Of a stretch of DNA of 64,000 bases, positions 16,342-25,858 are shown one piece after another. Under the pieces are notes generated by a model. The model ran no database searches, was not told the origin of the DNA, and saw only the letters and a list, made by a program, of their open reading frames with translations. How positions within the stretch are numbered: position 1 is the stretch's first letter; the number at the start of each line of letters is the position of its first letter. A program made the position numbers and the translations under genes. Source of the stretch: Pannonibacter carbonis (lineage in GTDB: Bacteria; Pseudomonadota; Alphaproteobacteria; Rhizobiales; Stappiaceae); the NCBI RefSeq assembly GCF_003012935.1, contig NZ_PUDR01000002.1:62001-126000 (forward strand), written 5' to 3'.

Positions 16342-18866
16342 GCCAGGGCCTCCCCGATCAGGTCATCCGCCGCCTCGGCCAGGATTGCATCCTGCGCCTC
16401 GCCATAGACCGGTTCGCGCCCGATTTCCAGCAGAACGGGAACGGCAAGCGGGGAAACGCGGTCGAGCGGAGTATGCGTGATTCGACCCCTGATCCTGGCC
16501 AGAAGTTCGCCGAGCCTCGAGATATCCAGAAGTCCTTCCGCCGCGTCGTTCCAGGTTGCGGTCAAAAGGATGTGGTCGGGTTCGTGCTGGCGCAGGACAT
16601 CATAAATGAGGTCCGAGGAAACGGTGATCTGCCGCCCGTTCTTTTCCTGGCCCGGGTGGCGCCGCTCGATCAGGCCGGCAATCACGGCACATGTCCGGAA
16701 TGTCCGCTTCATGAGGCTGGAATCCGCCAGCCAAGCATCAAGGTCATCCCCGAGAATATCCTCCTCGAACAGGGCGTCTAGCGACAGCCTGCCCGTGTCG
16801 ATCAGCAAGGACAGGTCGCTGAGGCACCAGATCGACAGCGCATAGTCATTGGCAACAAAGCCCATCGGCTTTGCGCCCAGCCGCTCCAGCCGGCGCGTGA
16901 GCAGCATCCCGAGCGTCTGGTGCGCAAGCCGGCCCTCGAAAGGGTAGCAGACCAGGTAATGCTTGTCGGAACGCGGGAATGTCTCGACCAGCATTCCGTC
17001 GCGGCGCGGCAGCACGGACTTCACCCGCTGCAGTTCCAGCCAGTCCCGCACCTGACCGGGAAGCTGGCTCCATTGCTTCGGGTCGGCAATCAGACGGCGC
17101 ACCCCGTCGGCCAGATAGGTCGAGAGCGGGAACTTGCCGCCCTGGTAAGACGGGATCATCGGGCTGGTTGCACGGGCGCGGGACACATAGGCCTCGTTCT
17201 CTAGGATCGTCTCGAAACGGAGGATCTCGCCGGCAAACAGGAATGTGTCACCGGGTGTCAGTTGCTCGACGAACCATTCCTCGATCTCGCCCAGCACCCG
17301 GCCACCACGGCCCAATGGTGTCTTGCGCCCTTCCGCCTTGCTGCGCACCATCCGCACCTTGAGCATGGGCGCCTCGACAATGGTGCCGACGTTGAGCCGG
17401 TATTGCTGTGCAATCTTCGGATTGGCGATACGCCACAACCCGTCCGGTCCCAGTTTCAGTTTTGCGTATCGGTCATAGCTCTTGAGAGCATAACCGCCGG
17501 TGGCAACGAAGGCGATTACCTTGTCGAAGGTGGACCGGTCGAGGTGGCGATAGGTTTCGCAGGCGCGGATCTCATTGAACAGCGCATCCGCATCGAACGG
17601 CGCAGCACAGGCAACGCCGAGCACGTGCTGTGCAAGCACATCCAGCGCTCCCTTGCGCAGCGGCGGCGTGTCTTGCCCGCCGCAGAGCGAGGCCTCCAGA
17701 GCGGCGCGGCACTCCAGCACCTCGAACCGGTTGGCTGGCACCAGCACGGCCTTCGAGGGCTCGTCCATCCGGTGATTGGCGCGGCCGATGCGCTGCGCCA
17801 GCCGGCTGGCTCCCTTCGGTGCACCGATGTTGATGACCAGATCGACATCGCCCCAGTCAATGCCCATGTCGAGCGAGGACGTAGCGACGATGGCCTTCAA
17901 CTGTCCTGAGGCCATGGCCGCCTCGACCTTGCGGCGTTGGCCGACGTCCAGCGAGCCGTGGTGAAGGGCGATCGGAAGGGTATCCTCGTTGATCTTCCAG
18001 AGGTCCTGGAAAACCATCTCGGCCTGGGAGCGTGTATTGACAAAAACCAGCGTCACGCCGTGCGCCTTGATCAGGCTGTAGATGTCAGCCAGCGCATACC
18101 GCGCAGAGTGGCCGGACCAGGGCACGCGTTCGGCCGAATCCAGGATAGCGATATCGGGTGCCGCACCGCCCTTGACGCTGACCATCTCGCTCAGCCGCCG
18201 CTTGCCTGGCTCGATCTGTGCCATCAGAAAGGCGCGCAGGTCATCCGGCTCTGCCACCGTCGCGGACAGGCCGACCATGCGCACCTTGGGTGAGAGCTGG
18301 CGCAGCCGGGCAAGGCCAAGGGCCAGCAGATCACCGCGCTTCGACGTGACGAGGGCATGCAGCTCGTCGAGGATGACGGTCCGCACATCGGCCAGCATCG
18401 CCATCCCGCCGGGGTCAGACAGCAGCAGGGCGATCTGCTCCGGCGTGGTCAGCAGGATGTCCGGCGGCACCAGCTTCTGCCGCTGGCGTTTGTGCGTGGG
18501 TGTGTCTCCGGTCCGCGTCTCGATCCGTACCGGCAGCCCCATCTCGGCGACAGGCGCTTCAAGGTTGCGCGCGATGTCGACCGCCAGCGCCTTCAACGGA
18601 GAGATGTAGAGCGTGTGTACCCCTTGGCCGCGGTCGCCTCTGGCCGCCCCGGGCTTGCGCCGGGACATATCGGACAGTTCGATGAGGCTTGGCAGGAAGC
18701 CGGCCAGCGTCTTGCCCGCACCGGTTGGGGCGATCAGCAGCGTCGATGCCCCTTGCGCCAGTTGCTCGATCAGCGCGACCTGATGCGCACGCGGGGTCCA
18801 GCCCCGCGCCTTGAACCAGGCACGGAAACAGTCAGGCAGGCACGTTGGATCAGGCGTTGCGGTCAT
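16338..18866 (-). CDS. Ligase-associated DEXH-box helicase (Lhr-like)
   Basis: 842 aa from the ATG at 18866 (MTATPDPTCLPDCFRAWF). The open frame runs 700 bp further back, but that part is the antisense of the exonuclease gene. Helicase motifs are complete: Walker A APTGAGKT (about 48-56), DELH (about 165-168), SATVA, and the second RecA domain with IVATSSLDMGIDWGDVD and QRIGRANHR. The C-terminal half is the Lhr core region. TIGR04121 family. Lhr-type enzymes are 3'-5' DNA or DNA-RNA translocases. Divergent from the MBL exonuclease and followed directly by pdeM. Confidence 0.93.
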   Translation of the reverse strand: MTATPDPTCLPDCFRAWFKARGWTPRAHQVALIEQLAQGASTLLIAPTGAGKTLAGFLPSLIELSDMSRRKPGAARGDRGQGVHTLYISPLKALAVDIARNLEAPVAEMGLPVRIETRTGDTPTHKRQRQKLVPPDILLTTPEQIALLLSDPGGMAMLADVRTVILDELHALVTSKRGDLLALGLARLRQLSPKVRMVGLSATVAEPDDLRAFLMAQIEPGKRRLSEMVSVKGGAAPDIAILDSAERVPWSGHSARYALADIYSLIKAHGVTLVFVNTRSQAEMVFQDLWKINEDTLPIALHHGSLDVGQRRKVEAAMASGQLKAIVATSSLDMGIDWGDVDLVINIGAPKGASRLAQRIGRANHRMDEPSKAVLVPANRFEVLECRAALEASLCGGQDTPPLRKGALDVLAQHVLGVACAAPFDADALFNEIRACETYRHLDRSTFDKVIAFVATGGYALKSYDRYAKLKLGPDGLWRIANPKIAQQYRLNVGTIVEAPMLKVRMVRSKAEGRKTPLGRGGRVLGEIEEWFVEQLTPGDTFLFAGEILRFETILENEAYVSRARATSPMIPSYQGGKFPLSTYLADGVRRLIADPKQWSQLPGQVRDWLELQRVKSVLPRRDGMLVETFPRSDKHYLVCYPFEGRLAHQTLGMLLTRRLERLGAKPMGFVANDYALSIWCLSDLSLLIDTGRLSLDALFEEDILGDDLDAWLADSSLMKRTFRTCAVIAGLIERRHPGQEKNGRQITVSSDLIYDVLRQHEPDHILLTATWNDAAEGLLDISRLGELLARIRGRITHTPLDRVSPLAVPVLLEIGREPVYGEAQDAILAEAADDLIGEALA

Positions 18867-18974
18867 GGCCGGCGAATGTAGGCGGGGCTGGCAGGAAAGG
18901 GTAGGGGGCAATCCGTCCGCGCTGTTGTGGTATGTTGCTCTGGTAAATCCCGAGCCGATGCCTATCCTCCAGCC

Positions 18975-20003
18975 ATGTCCAGTTTGCTCACCCTGACGCC
19001 GGAAGGGCTCTACTGCCCGGCAGCCGGCCTGCATATAGATCCGGTCCGTCCTGTGGCGCGGGCGGTCATCACCCATGCCCATTCCGACCACGCCCGGCCC
19101 GGCCACGGCGCGGTGCTTGCGACGCGGCAGACGCTGGACATCATGGCTTTGCGCCTGGGTGAGGGCTTTGCGGGAACCCGGCAGGCCCTTGCCTATGACG
19201 AAACTGTCAACGTCAATGGCGTTCGGCTGCGGCTCGTTCCGGCCGGCCATGTGCTGGGTTCGGCCCAGGTGGTGCTGGAGGCAAGCGGCGAGCGGGCGGT
19301 GGTCTCCGGCGACTACAAGCGTCAGGCCGATCCGACCTGCGCACCGTTTGAACTGGTCCCTTGCGACACATTTGTCACCGAGGCGACCTTTGGCCTGCCG
19401 GTGTTCCGCCACCCGCCAATCGCCGGCGAAATCGCCCGGCTCCTGACCTCCTTGCGCCTGTTTCCCGAACGCACCCATCTCGTCGGAGCCTATTCGCTTG
19501 GCAAGGCACAGCGGCTTCTGGCCGAACTGAGGGCTGCCGGCTATGAGCGGCCGATCTTCCTGCATGGGGCGATGGAAAAGGTGACGGCGTATTACATCGC
19601 CCAGGGTGTCGCTTTAGGTCCGGTCGAACCTGTCGGAACGCGGGGAAAGGAACTCGCCGGGGAAATTGTGCTGTGCCCGCCCGGCGACTTGGGGGGGCGT
19701 TGGGCGCGGCGGTTCGCCGATCCCGTGACAGCCGTTGCCTCCGGCTGGATGCGTGTGCGCGCACGTGCGCGCCAGCGCGGCGCCCAGTTGCCGCTGATTG
19801 TCTCCGATCACGTCGACTGGCCGGATCTGTGCCGGACTGTGGAGGAAACCGGGGCAGGCCAGATCTGGGTGACGCACGGGGCTGAGGACGCCCTGTGTCA
19901 CTGGTGCAAAACCGTTGGACGGGAAGCGCGACCTCTCAATATGATCGGATATGGGGAGGAAGAGGCTGATTCTTCTCCGGTACCGGCATTGGCGCCCGCA
20001 TGA
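18975..20003 (+). CDS. Ligase-associated DNA damage response exonuclease (MBL fold)
   Basis: 342 aa from the ATG at 18975 (MSSLLTLTPEGLYCPAAG). The metallo-beta-lactamase signature HAHSDH is at residues 34-39, and the beta-CASP-type region follows (VVSGDYKRQADPTCAPFE; later ISP-like VSDHVDWPDL). It belongs to TIGR04122, related to the SNM1/Artemis nucleases that process DNA ends. The 108-bp gap to the divergent helicase gene must hold promoters for both. About 2.8 kb separates it from the ligase, although in many genomes the two are adjacent. Confidence 0.92.
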   Translation: MSSLLTLTPEGLYCPAAGLHIDPVRPVARAVITHAHSDHARPGHGAVLATRQTLDIMALRLGEGFAGTRQALAYDETVNVNGVRLRLVPAGHVLGSAQVVLEASGERAVVSGDYKRQADPTCAPFELVPCDTFVTEATFGLPVFRHPPIAGEIARLLTSLRLFPERTHLVGAYSLGKAQRLLAELRAAGYERPIFLHGAMEKVTAYYIAQGVALGPVEPVGTRGKELAGEIVLCPPGDLGGRWARRFADPVTAVASGWMRVRARARQRGAQLPLIVSDHVDWPDLCRTVEETGAGQIWVTHGAEDALCHWCKTVGREARPLNMIGYGEEEADSSPVPALAPA

Positions 20004-20126
20004 CAGGCGGGATTTGACCGGCTCCGGGCCTGTCCGTCCCCTGGCCTTGCCGGCCGTTGCCCGCCTGCCTTGCGGGCCAGTCCTGGCCAAGACCCTAGCA
20101 CCGGACCAGAGCCCAGGACTGAAGAC

Positions 20127-20552
20127 ATGGCTGACGATCGCTCCCCAGACCCCGCAGAAACCGGTGACGCGCCCACCGCCCTTGAGGATGGCATTGCCGG
20201 TCTGTTTGACGACTACCTCACCGGCTTCAATGATGCAGATGCCGACACGCTCATCGACTGCTTCTACCTGCCGGCGACCATCTGGCAGATGGACAAGGGG
20301 TATGTCTTCGATGACGAGGAAGACCTTGCAGAGAACATCGAAGCGCTGCTCGAAGCGCTCGACAAGGAGAACATCTCCTTTTCCGAGTTCTCGGTCGTAT
20401 CCGCCCATATTTCCGGCACGACGGCGCTGGTCACGCTCGACTGGCGCCAGGAAAGCTCTGATGGCGAAAGCGTTTTCGAGTTCACCTGCCACTATCACCT
20501 GATTTTCGATGGCGACGACTGGCGCATCGCCATGATCGTCAACGAGCAGTAA
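20127..20552 (+). CDS. NTF2/SnoaL-like domain protein
   Basis: 141 aa from the ATG at 20127; an upstream in-frame ATG at 20070 would add 19 unlikely residues. The protein is strongly acidic. It has the alpha+beta cone pattern of the NTF2-like superfamily: a helix with LFDDYLTGFNDADADTLIDCFYLPATIW, then strands ending in YHLIFDGDDWRIAMIVNEQ. Such domains serve as small enzymes, immunity factors or binding proteins, so no function can be given. It follows the exonuclease gene by 123 bp in the same direction and ends before a bidirectional terminator. Confidence 0.75.
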   Translation: MADDRSPDPAETGDAPTALEDGIAGLFDDYLTGFNDADADTLIDCFYLPATIWQMDKGYVFDDEEDLAENIEALLEALDKENISFSEFSVVSAHISGTTALVTLDWRQESSDGESVFEFTCHYHLIFDGDDWRIAMIVNEQ

Positions 20553-20584
20553 AACGCTCAGGTCTTTGTGGCTCCTTTGAACGA

Positions 20585-20613
20585 AAAATGCCCGGTCCAG
20601 GACCGGGCATTTT
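20585..20613. terminator. Bidirectional terminator between convergent genes
   Basis: A near-perfect 14-bp inverted repeat: AAAATGCCCGGTCC at 20585-20598 and GGACCGGGCATTTT at 20600-20613. A-rich and T-rich ends on either side let it work for both the NTF2-like gene and the convergent RNA helicase gene. Confidence 0.88.
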
Positions 20614-20636
20614 GATGTCAGGCTTGAGTAGCGGTC

Positions 20637-22655
20637 TCAGGCGTCGCGCTTCTTTGGCTTCTTCTTCACGGCTGTTGCTGCGCCGGGGCCGGCCTTGCCG
20701 GGTTTCTTGAAGCCGCCTTCCTTGAAGGCCGGCTTGTTCTTGCGCGGAGCAAAGTCACCGTCCGGTCCGGACTTGGCCTTCTTCGGACCACGGGCGAGCG
20801 GAGCCTCATCCATCGGCGTGAAAGCGGGATGCGTCGGACGCGGCTCGTCGTCTTCGAAGCGACGACGCTTGGCCGGGCCACCGGCACCACCGCCAAAGCC
20901 ACCACGGCCGCCAGACCGTTCGCGGGCATTTTCATAGCGGCTGCGGCCATCGCCATGTTCACGGCTGTTTTCGCGGAAGGCCGGGACCTGGCCGGCGCGC
21001 ATATCCGTCACTTCGATGGACACGCCGCGTTCGCCCGAGCCATCCCGCCGGATCACTTCGGCGTATTTCTCGGCGTGGCTGCCGGCGATTTCGAACAGGG
21101 TCTCGGTGCCGCCGATCTTGATGGCACCGACTTCCTTCTTTGTGACATGGCCGGCGCGGCAGATCATCGGCAGCAGCCAGCGCGGATCGGCGCGGTGCTT
21201 GTGACCCAGGGACAGGCGGAACCAGATGCCGTCCTCGAACTTGTTGCGCAGTTCCTGCGACCGCGCGCCGCCGAAATCCTCATCGCGCTGGAACCGTTCA
21301 CCGCGTTCCCCGCGCTCGCCGCGGCCACCGCGCGATTCAAAGGAATCCTCGGTCAGTTCTTCCGGAGCCGGCAGACGGGACTGATACAGACGGACGAAAG
21401 CGGCTGCGATCCGTTCGGCGCCATGCACCTCCATCAGCTCGCGTGCGATGTCCAGATCTTCTTCCTCGGCAGCCTCGGCCAGAACCGGATCGGCAAGCAG
21501 GCGTGCCTTGTCCTGGGCGCGGATGGCGTTGGCCGAGGGAGCCTCGCGCCATTCTGCCTTGACGCCGGCTGTCTGAAGCAGGCGCTCGGCGGTGCGTCGG
21601 CGGGTGAAGGGAACGATCACCACGCTGGTGCCCTTGCGCCCCGCGCGGCCCGTGCGGCCCGAACGGTGCAGCAGGCCAGCCTTGCCGGTCGGCATGTCGG
21701 CGTGAATGACCAGATCAAGGTTCGGCAGATCGATACCGCGCGCGGCAACGTCGGTGGCCACACAGACGCGGGCCCGGCCGTCACGCATCGCCTGCAGCGC
21801 GTGGGAGCGCTCGGCCTGGCTGAGCTCACCCGAAAGCGCTGCAACGGAAAAGCCCCTGTTGCCAAGGCGCGAGGTCAGCCGGTTGACAGCCTCACGCGTT
21901 GCGCAGAACACGATGGCCTTCTGGGCTTCATGATAGCGCAGCACGTTGATGATGGCGTTTTCGCGCTCGTTCGGCACCACCGGCATGGCGACATAGTCGA
22001 TGTCGACATGCTGCTCGCGGGCGTTGATGGTGGTCAGCCGCACCGCGTTGCGCTGGTAGCGCTGTGCGAGATCGGCAATCGGTTTCGGCACGGTCGCCGA
22101 GAACATCAGCGTGCGGCGGTCCTGCGGCGCGGCGTCGAGGATGAACTCGAGATCCTCACGGAAGCCGAGGTCCAGCATCTCGTCGGCTTCGTCGAGAACG
22201 ATGGCACGGATTGCGGACAGGTCAAGCGCACCGCGCTCGATGTGGTCACGCAGGCGGCCCGGAGTGCCGACGACGATATGTGCGCCACGTTCCAGGGTGC
22301 GCCGCTCGGCGCGCGGGTCCATGCCGCCGACACAGGAAGCTGTGTGCGCTCCTGCCTCTTCGTAGAGCCAGGTCAGTTCGGCCTTGACCTGCAGCGCCAG
22401 TTCGCGGGTCGGTGCGATGGCGAGAGCCAGCGGCAGACCGGCCTGTGGCAGCCGATCCTTGTCGCCCAGCAGCGTCGGGGCCAGGGCGAGGCCGAAGGCA
22501 ACCGTCTTGCCGGAGCCGGTCTGTGCGGAGACCAGCAGGTCAGCCTCGGCAGGAGCTTCGGAGAGAATGGTCTCCTGCACGGGGGTGAGGCTGGAGTAGC
22601 CGCGCTTCGCCAAAGCGGAGGCCAGCGCCGGAGAGACGGCGTTTGTATCGATCAT
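20637..22655 (-). CDS. DEAD-box ATP-dependent RNA helicase
   Basis: 672 aa. Motifs in order: Q motif (YSSLTPVQETIL), Walker A AQTGSGKT with Lys50, PTRELA, DEAD (VLDEADEMLDLGF, around residue 153), SAT, then ATDVAARGIDLP and HRSGRTGRAGRKG. A DbpA-like RNA-binding domain follows (GIWFRLSLGHKHRADPRWLL, about 470-545). The C-terminal ~110 residues are Lys/Arg/Gly-rich and likely disordered. It unwinds structured RNA in ribosome assembly or cold adaptation. It sits on the minus strand inside the ligase-associated repair set, which it splits. The 3' terminator is shared with the gene it converges on. Confidence 0.93.
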   Translation of the reverse strand: MIDTNAVSPALASALAKRGYSSLTPVQETILSEAPAEADLLVSAQTGSGKTVAFGLALAPTLLGDKDRLPQAGLPLALAIAPTRELALQVKAELTWLYEEAGAHTASCVGGMDPRAERRTLERGAHIVVGTPGRLRDHIERGALDLSAIRAIVLDEADEMLDLGFREDLEFILDAAPQDRRTLMFSATVPKPIADLAQRYQRNAVRLTTINAREQHVDIDYVAMPVVPNERENAIINVLRYHEAQKAIVFCATREAVNRLTSRLGNRGFSVAALSGELSQAERSHALQAMRDGRARVCVATDVAARGIDLPNLDLVIHADMPTGKAGLLHRSGRTGRAGRKGTSVVIVPFTRRRTAERLLQTAGVKAEWREAPSANAIRAQDKARLLADPVLAEAAEEEDLDIARELMEVHGAERIAAAFVRLYQSRLPAPEELTEDSFESRGGRGERGERGERFQRDEDFGGARSQELRNKFEDGIWFRLSLGHKHRADPRWLLPMICRAGHVTKKEVGAIKIGGTETLFEIAGSHAEKYAEVIRRDGSGERGVSIEVTDMRAGQVPAFRENSREHGDGRSRYENARERSGGRGGFGGGAGGPAKRRRFEDDEPRPTHPAFTPMDEAPLARGPKKAKSGPDGDFAPRKNKPAFKEGGFKKPGKAGPGAATAVKKKPKKRDA

Positions 22656-22839
22656 GCGTGTCTTTCGTGAAGGGGGCGGGCGAGCGGAATGCTACCGCAA
22701 GGGCCGGCCAGATTTTTCAACTGCTCCTATACTTCAAACTGCGCCTGCCGTCCACCAAAGAGCGGACAAAGCTGCGTCTTTGGTTGAGATTGTCACGTGA
22801 AGGCCTTTCCGTGCCAGTTCGGCGCTCTAAGATGCGCCC

Positions 22840-24468
22840 ATGGAAGCCTTTGCCCGCCTGCTTGACAGTCTCGCCTTCGAGAGTTCCCGCAATGCCCGTG
22901 AGGCCTTGCTGGTGGACTATTTCCGGCGCACGCCCGATCCTGATCGCGGCTATGCACTCGCTGCGCTCACCGGGACATTGTCCTTCCGCACAGCCAAGCC
23001 GGCGGTGTTGAAGGCCCTGGTCAGTGAACGGTCGGATCCGGTGCTTTTTGCTCTGTCCTATGACTTTGTCGGCGATCTGTCCGAGACGATTGCCCTCATG
23101 TGGCCCGCGCACGGCACGGCCGGTGCTGCGGCTGTCCGGTTGTCGGAGGTCGTAGAACAATTGAGCGCGGCCGGACGCGCCGATGCCCCGCGCCTGATCG
23201 CGGCATGGCTCGACAGCCTGGATGAGACCGGCCGCTGGGCCTTGCTGAAGCTGGTGACCGGCGGCTTGCGGGTCGGTGTGTCGGCGCGCCTCGCCAAGAC
23301 GGCGCTGGCAAGGCTTGGCAGCGTCTCCGTCGACGAGATCGAGGATGTCTGGAACACGCTGGAGCCGCCGTTCGTCCCGCTGTTTGCCTGGGCCGAGGGG
23401 CGAGCCGCGAAGCCGGAGAGCCGGGATCCGGCCCCGTTCCGGCCGCCCATGCTGGCCCATCCCCTTGATGAGGCCAGGGACTTCGAGCAACTCACGGCGA
23501 GCGATTTCATCGCCGAATGGAAATGGGACGGCATCCGCATTCAGGCTGCGGCCGGGCACGAGAGCGGGGCCTGGCATCGCCGGCTCTATTCGCGCTCCGG
23601 CGACGACATCACGGCGGCCTTTCCGGACCTTCTCGAGCATCTGTGCTTTGACGGTGCCATTGATGGCGAATTGCTGGTGGTTCGCGATGGCGAGGTACAG
23701 CCATTCTCCGATTTGCAGCGCCGCCTCAACCGCAAGACGGCAGATGCAAAGCTCATGCAGGCATTGCCCGTCGCGATCCGGGCCTATGATCTCCTGTCGG
23801 AGAATGGCGAGGATTTGCGGCCCCTCGGCTTCTTGCGACGCCGGGCGCGGCTGGAGGCGCTGTTGCAGCGGCTGCAATCGCCGCGAATCGATCTTTCTCC
23901 GCTGATCCCCTTCCGCGACTGGAGCGAACTGGCTGCCGTGCGGGCAGAGCCTTCCGCGCGCCTGTCTCCTGCGGATGCGGCGGCGGTCGAAGGCGTCATG
24001 CTCAAGCGCGCGCAGGCGCCTTATGTGCCTGGCCGCCCGAAGGGGGAATGGTTCAAGTGGAAGCGCGATCCATTTCTCGTCGACGCCGTGCTGATGTATG
24101 CGCAGCGCGGCCACGGCAAGCGGTCGTCATACTACTCCGACTACACCTTCGGCGTCTGGCGTGGGGCTGAACTGGTGCCTGTCGGCAAGGCCTACTTCGG
24201 TTTCACCGATGAGGAATTGCTGCAGATCGACAGGTTCATCCGAGCCAACACGGTTGGCCGCTTCGGTCCGGTCCGGGAAGTCATGCGCCAGCCGGACAAG
24301 GGGTTGGTGCTGGAAGTGGCTTTTGAAGGGCTGAACCGGTCCAGTCGGCATAAATCCGGTCTTGCCATGCGCTTCCCGCGCGTTTCGCGTTTGCGCTGGG
24401 ACAAGCTGCCAGCCGAAGCGGACCATATCGAAGCTCTGGAGGCGCTCTTGTCCGCCACGCGAGCGTGA
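22840..24468 (+). CDS. ATP-dependent DNA ligase (ligase-associated repair module)
   Basis: 542 aa. The helical N-terminal DNA-binding domain covers about residues 1-200. Motif I is EWKWDGIRIQ with the adenylated lysine at Lys228. Other motifs are LYSRSGDDIT (Ia), DGELLV (III), EGVMLKR (IV) and the WFKWKRDP/VDAV stretch (V), followed by the OB-fold. The family matches TIGR04120, the ligase of the module that also contains the helicase, exonuclease and phosphoesterase at 15616-20003. It seals nicks with ATP as cofactor, separate from the NAD-dependent replicative LigA. The intergenic region to the divergent RNA helicase is 184 bp; no clear ribosome site is visible. Confidence 0.93.
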   Translation: MEAFARLLDSLAFESSRNAREALLVDYFRRTPDPDRGYALAALTGTLSFRTAKPAVLKALVSERSDPVLFALSYDFVGDLSETIALMWPAHGTAGAAAVRLSEVVEQLSAAGRADAPRLIAAWLDSLDETGRWALLKLVTGGLRVGVSARLAKTALARLGSVSVDEIEDVWNTLEPPFVPLFAWAEGRAAKPESRDPAPFRPPMLAHPLDEARDFEQLTASDFIAEWKWDGIRIQAAAGHESGAWHRRLYSRSGDDITAAFPDLLEHLCFDGAIDGELLVVRDGEVQPFSDLQRRLNRKTADAKLMQALPVAIRAYDLLSENGEDLRPLGFLRRRARLEALLQRLQSPRIDLSPLIPFRDWSELAAVRAEPSARLSPADAAAVEGVMLKRAQAPYVPGRPKGEWFKWKRDPFLVDAVLMYAQRGHGKRSSYYSDYTFGVWRGAELVPVGKAYFGFTDEELLQIDRFIRANTVGRFGPVREVMRQPDKGLVLEVAFEGLNRSSRHKSGLAMRFPRVSRLRWDKLPAEADHIEALEALLSATRA

Positions 24469-24539
24469 CTTGCTTTTGATCGCGCAATCGCGACACAGTC
24501 GCCGCCTTGGGACTGGCACCTGACGCTTGGGGGAATTTT

Positions 24540-25160
24540 ATGTCGGTGACGATTGAGTATTTTTACACCCACGTGTCTCCGTGGGCCTATTTCGGCCATG
24601 CGGCGTTTCTGGACCTCGCCACCCTGCATGGCGCGCGAGTCGTGTTTCGCCCGGTCAATCTCGGCGGGGTATTTGATGCCTCGGGCGGCATGCCACTGGC
24701 CAAGCGTCACCCGGTTCGCCAGGCTTACCGTTTGATCGAATTGCAGCGCTGGCGCGACAAGCGCAACCTGCCGCTGACCATTCACCCGAGCCACTTTCCC
24801 GCTGACCCGACCCTCGCAGATTGCTGCGCCCTTGCCCTTGTCGAGCAGGGTGGGCCAGTGGGCGCCTTTTCAGACAGGGCCTTCCGTCATGTCTGGGCCG
24901 AAGAGGGCGATCTAAATGACCGTGCCAGCTTGGCGAGGCTTGCGGAAGCCGTCGGAGCCGATGGCGAGCAAATGCTGGCCCTGGCGGACAGCGCCGCGAT
25001 CAAGGCCGTCTATGCAGAAAACCAGGCCCGCGCTGTCGAACTCGGGGTGATAGGATCGCCGTGCTATGTTCTGGACGGTGAGCCCTTCTGGGGGCAGGAT
25101 CGTCTGGATTTGTTGGCCGATGCCCTCGTAAGTGGACGCGCGCCCTACAAGCCTGTGTAA
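24540..25160 (+). CDS. 2-hydroxychromene-2-carboxylate isomerase family protein (DsbA-like)
   Basis: 206 aa from the ATG at 24540, which has GGGGGAATTTT before it. The thioredoxin-like fold opens with VTIEYFYTHVSPWAYFGHAAF, where the usual CxxC is replaced by Ser-Pro-Trp-Ala, the pattern of kappa-class GST/HCCA isomerases. The cis-Pro motif LGVIGSPCYVLDGEPFWGQDRLDLL near residues 172-194 closes the domain and is typical of the family. HCCA isomerases use glutathione in naphthalene breakdown, but many homologues are general glutathione-dependent isomerases. Nothing nearby indicates aromatic catabolism. Confidence 0.87.
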   Translation: MSVTIEYFYTHVSPWAYFGHAAFLDLATLHGARVVFRPVNLGGVFDASGGMPLAKRHPVRQAYRLIELQRWRDKRNLPLTIHPSHFPADPTLADCCALALVEQGGPVGAFSDRAFRHVWAEEGDLNDRASLARLAEAVGADGEQMLALADSAAIKAVYAENQARAVELGVIGSPCYVLDGEPFWGQDRLDLLADALVSGRAPYKPV

Positions 25161-25255
25161 TTCCCGCCGTCCTTTCGACATAGACGGGTGTTACGGCTAT
25201 GCTGCATCGCGGCCTCTCGATGCAGTGAGCGGCAAGCGTCTTTGGAGAGTGTGCA

Positions 25256-25831
25256 ATGGCACGGATCAGCCTTTTGGCATGTCAGGGAAAACGAGCTGCT
25301 CGCGCCGGCGGTCTGGCTCTGTTGCTGGCGCTCGCCAGCCTGACCGCCGCCTCGGCAGAGGGGCAGGCCCTGAAGGCGCCTGCCCTGGTTACCGGAGACG
25401 ATCCGCAACGCTTTGCGCTGATTGAAGTCGAGGGAGAGTATCTGCGCCTCGACCGCCGGCTGGGCGATATCAGCACCTGCAAGAAGCTGAATGATGTCTG
25501 GCGTTGTTCGCCTGCGCCCGATGCCGGGCTTGCCTATCTTGCGGAGATCGAACGCCTGTCAGCGGAAGTCACGGAGTTGAAGGCACGGCTCGCCAGTGTG
25601 GGCAAGACCCCGGGCGATGGCGCAGCCCAGATGCCCCTGACCGGCAAGCCGGAACAGGAAGCGCCGAACGCCGAGACCCCTAAAAACGAGCCCCTGCGCA
25701 GTCCGCGCTTGTCCGAGAAGGACGAGAAGGAACTGGAGCAGGTGCTTGGCTTCACCGAAATGGCCATGCGCCGGTTTTTCGGCCTGATGCGCGAGTTCCA
25801 GCAGGATATGGACGGAACCGCGCGCCCCTGA
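25256..25831 (+). CDS. Secreted coiled-coil protein of unknown function
   Basis: 191 aa. A signal peptide covers about residues 1-35 (GGLALLLALASLTAASAEG). Then comes a short domain with YLRLDRRLGDISTCKKLNDVWRCSPAPD, where two cysteines 9 residues apart may form a disulfide. A coiled-coil helix (LAYLAEIERLSAEVTELKARLASV), a Pro/Glu-rich linker and a final helix follow. The mature protein should be periplasmic. I do not recognise the family. It stands alone between the isomerase-like gene (95 bp) and a convergent thioesterase-like gene (27 bp). Confidence 0.8.
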   Translation: MARISLLACQGKRAARAGGLALLLALASLTAASAEGQALKAPALVTGDDPQRFALIEVEGEYLRLDRRLGDISTCKKLNDVWRCSPAPDAGLAYLAEIERLSAEVTELKARLASVGKTPGDGAAQMPLTGKPEQEAPNAETPKNEPLRSPRLSEKDEKELEQVLGFTEMAMRRFFGLMREFQQDMDGTARP

Positions 25832-25858
25832 CCGCTTTCTCCCTGGAGGCGGATGCGT

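Noticed and set aside
18867-19565. N-terminal extension of the Lhr-type helicase by 233 residues.
   Set aside because: It is the antisense of the MBL exonuclease start; the family begins near the ATG at 18866.
20829-22670. A 613-codon open frame antisense to the DEAD-box helicase gene.
   Set aside because: No protein character and fully covered by a clear helicase on the other strand.
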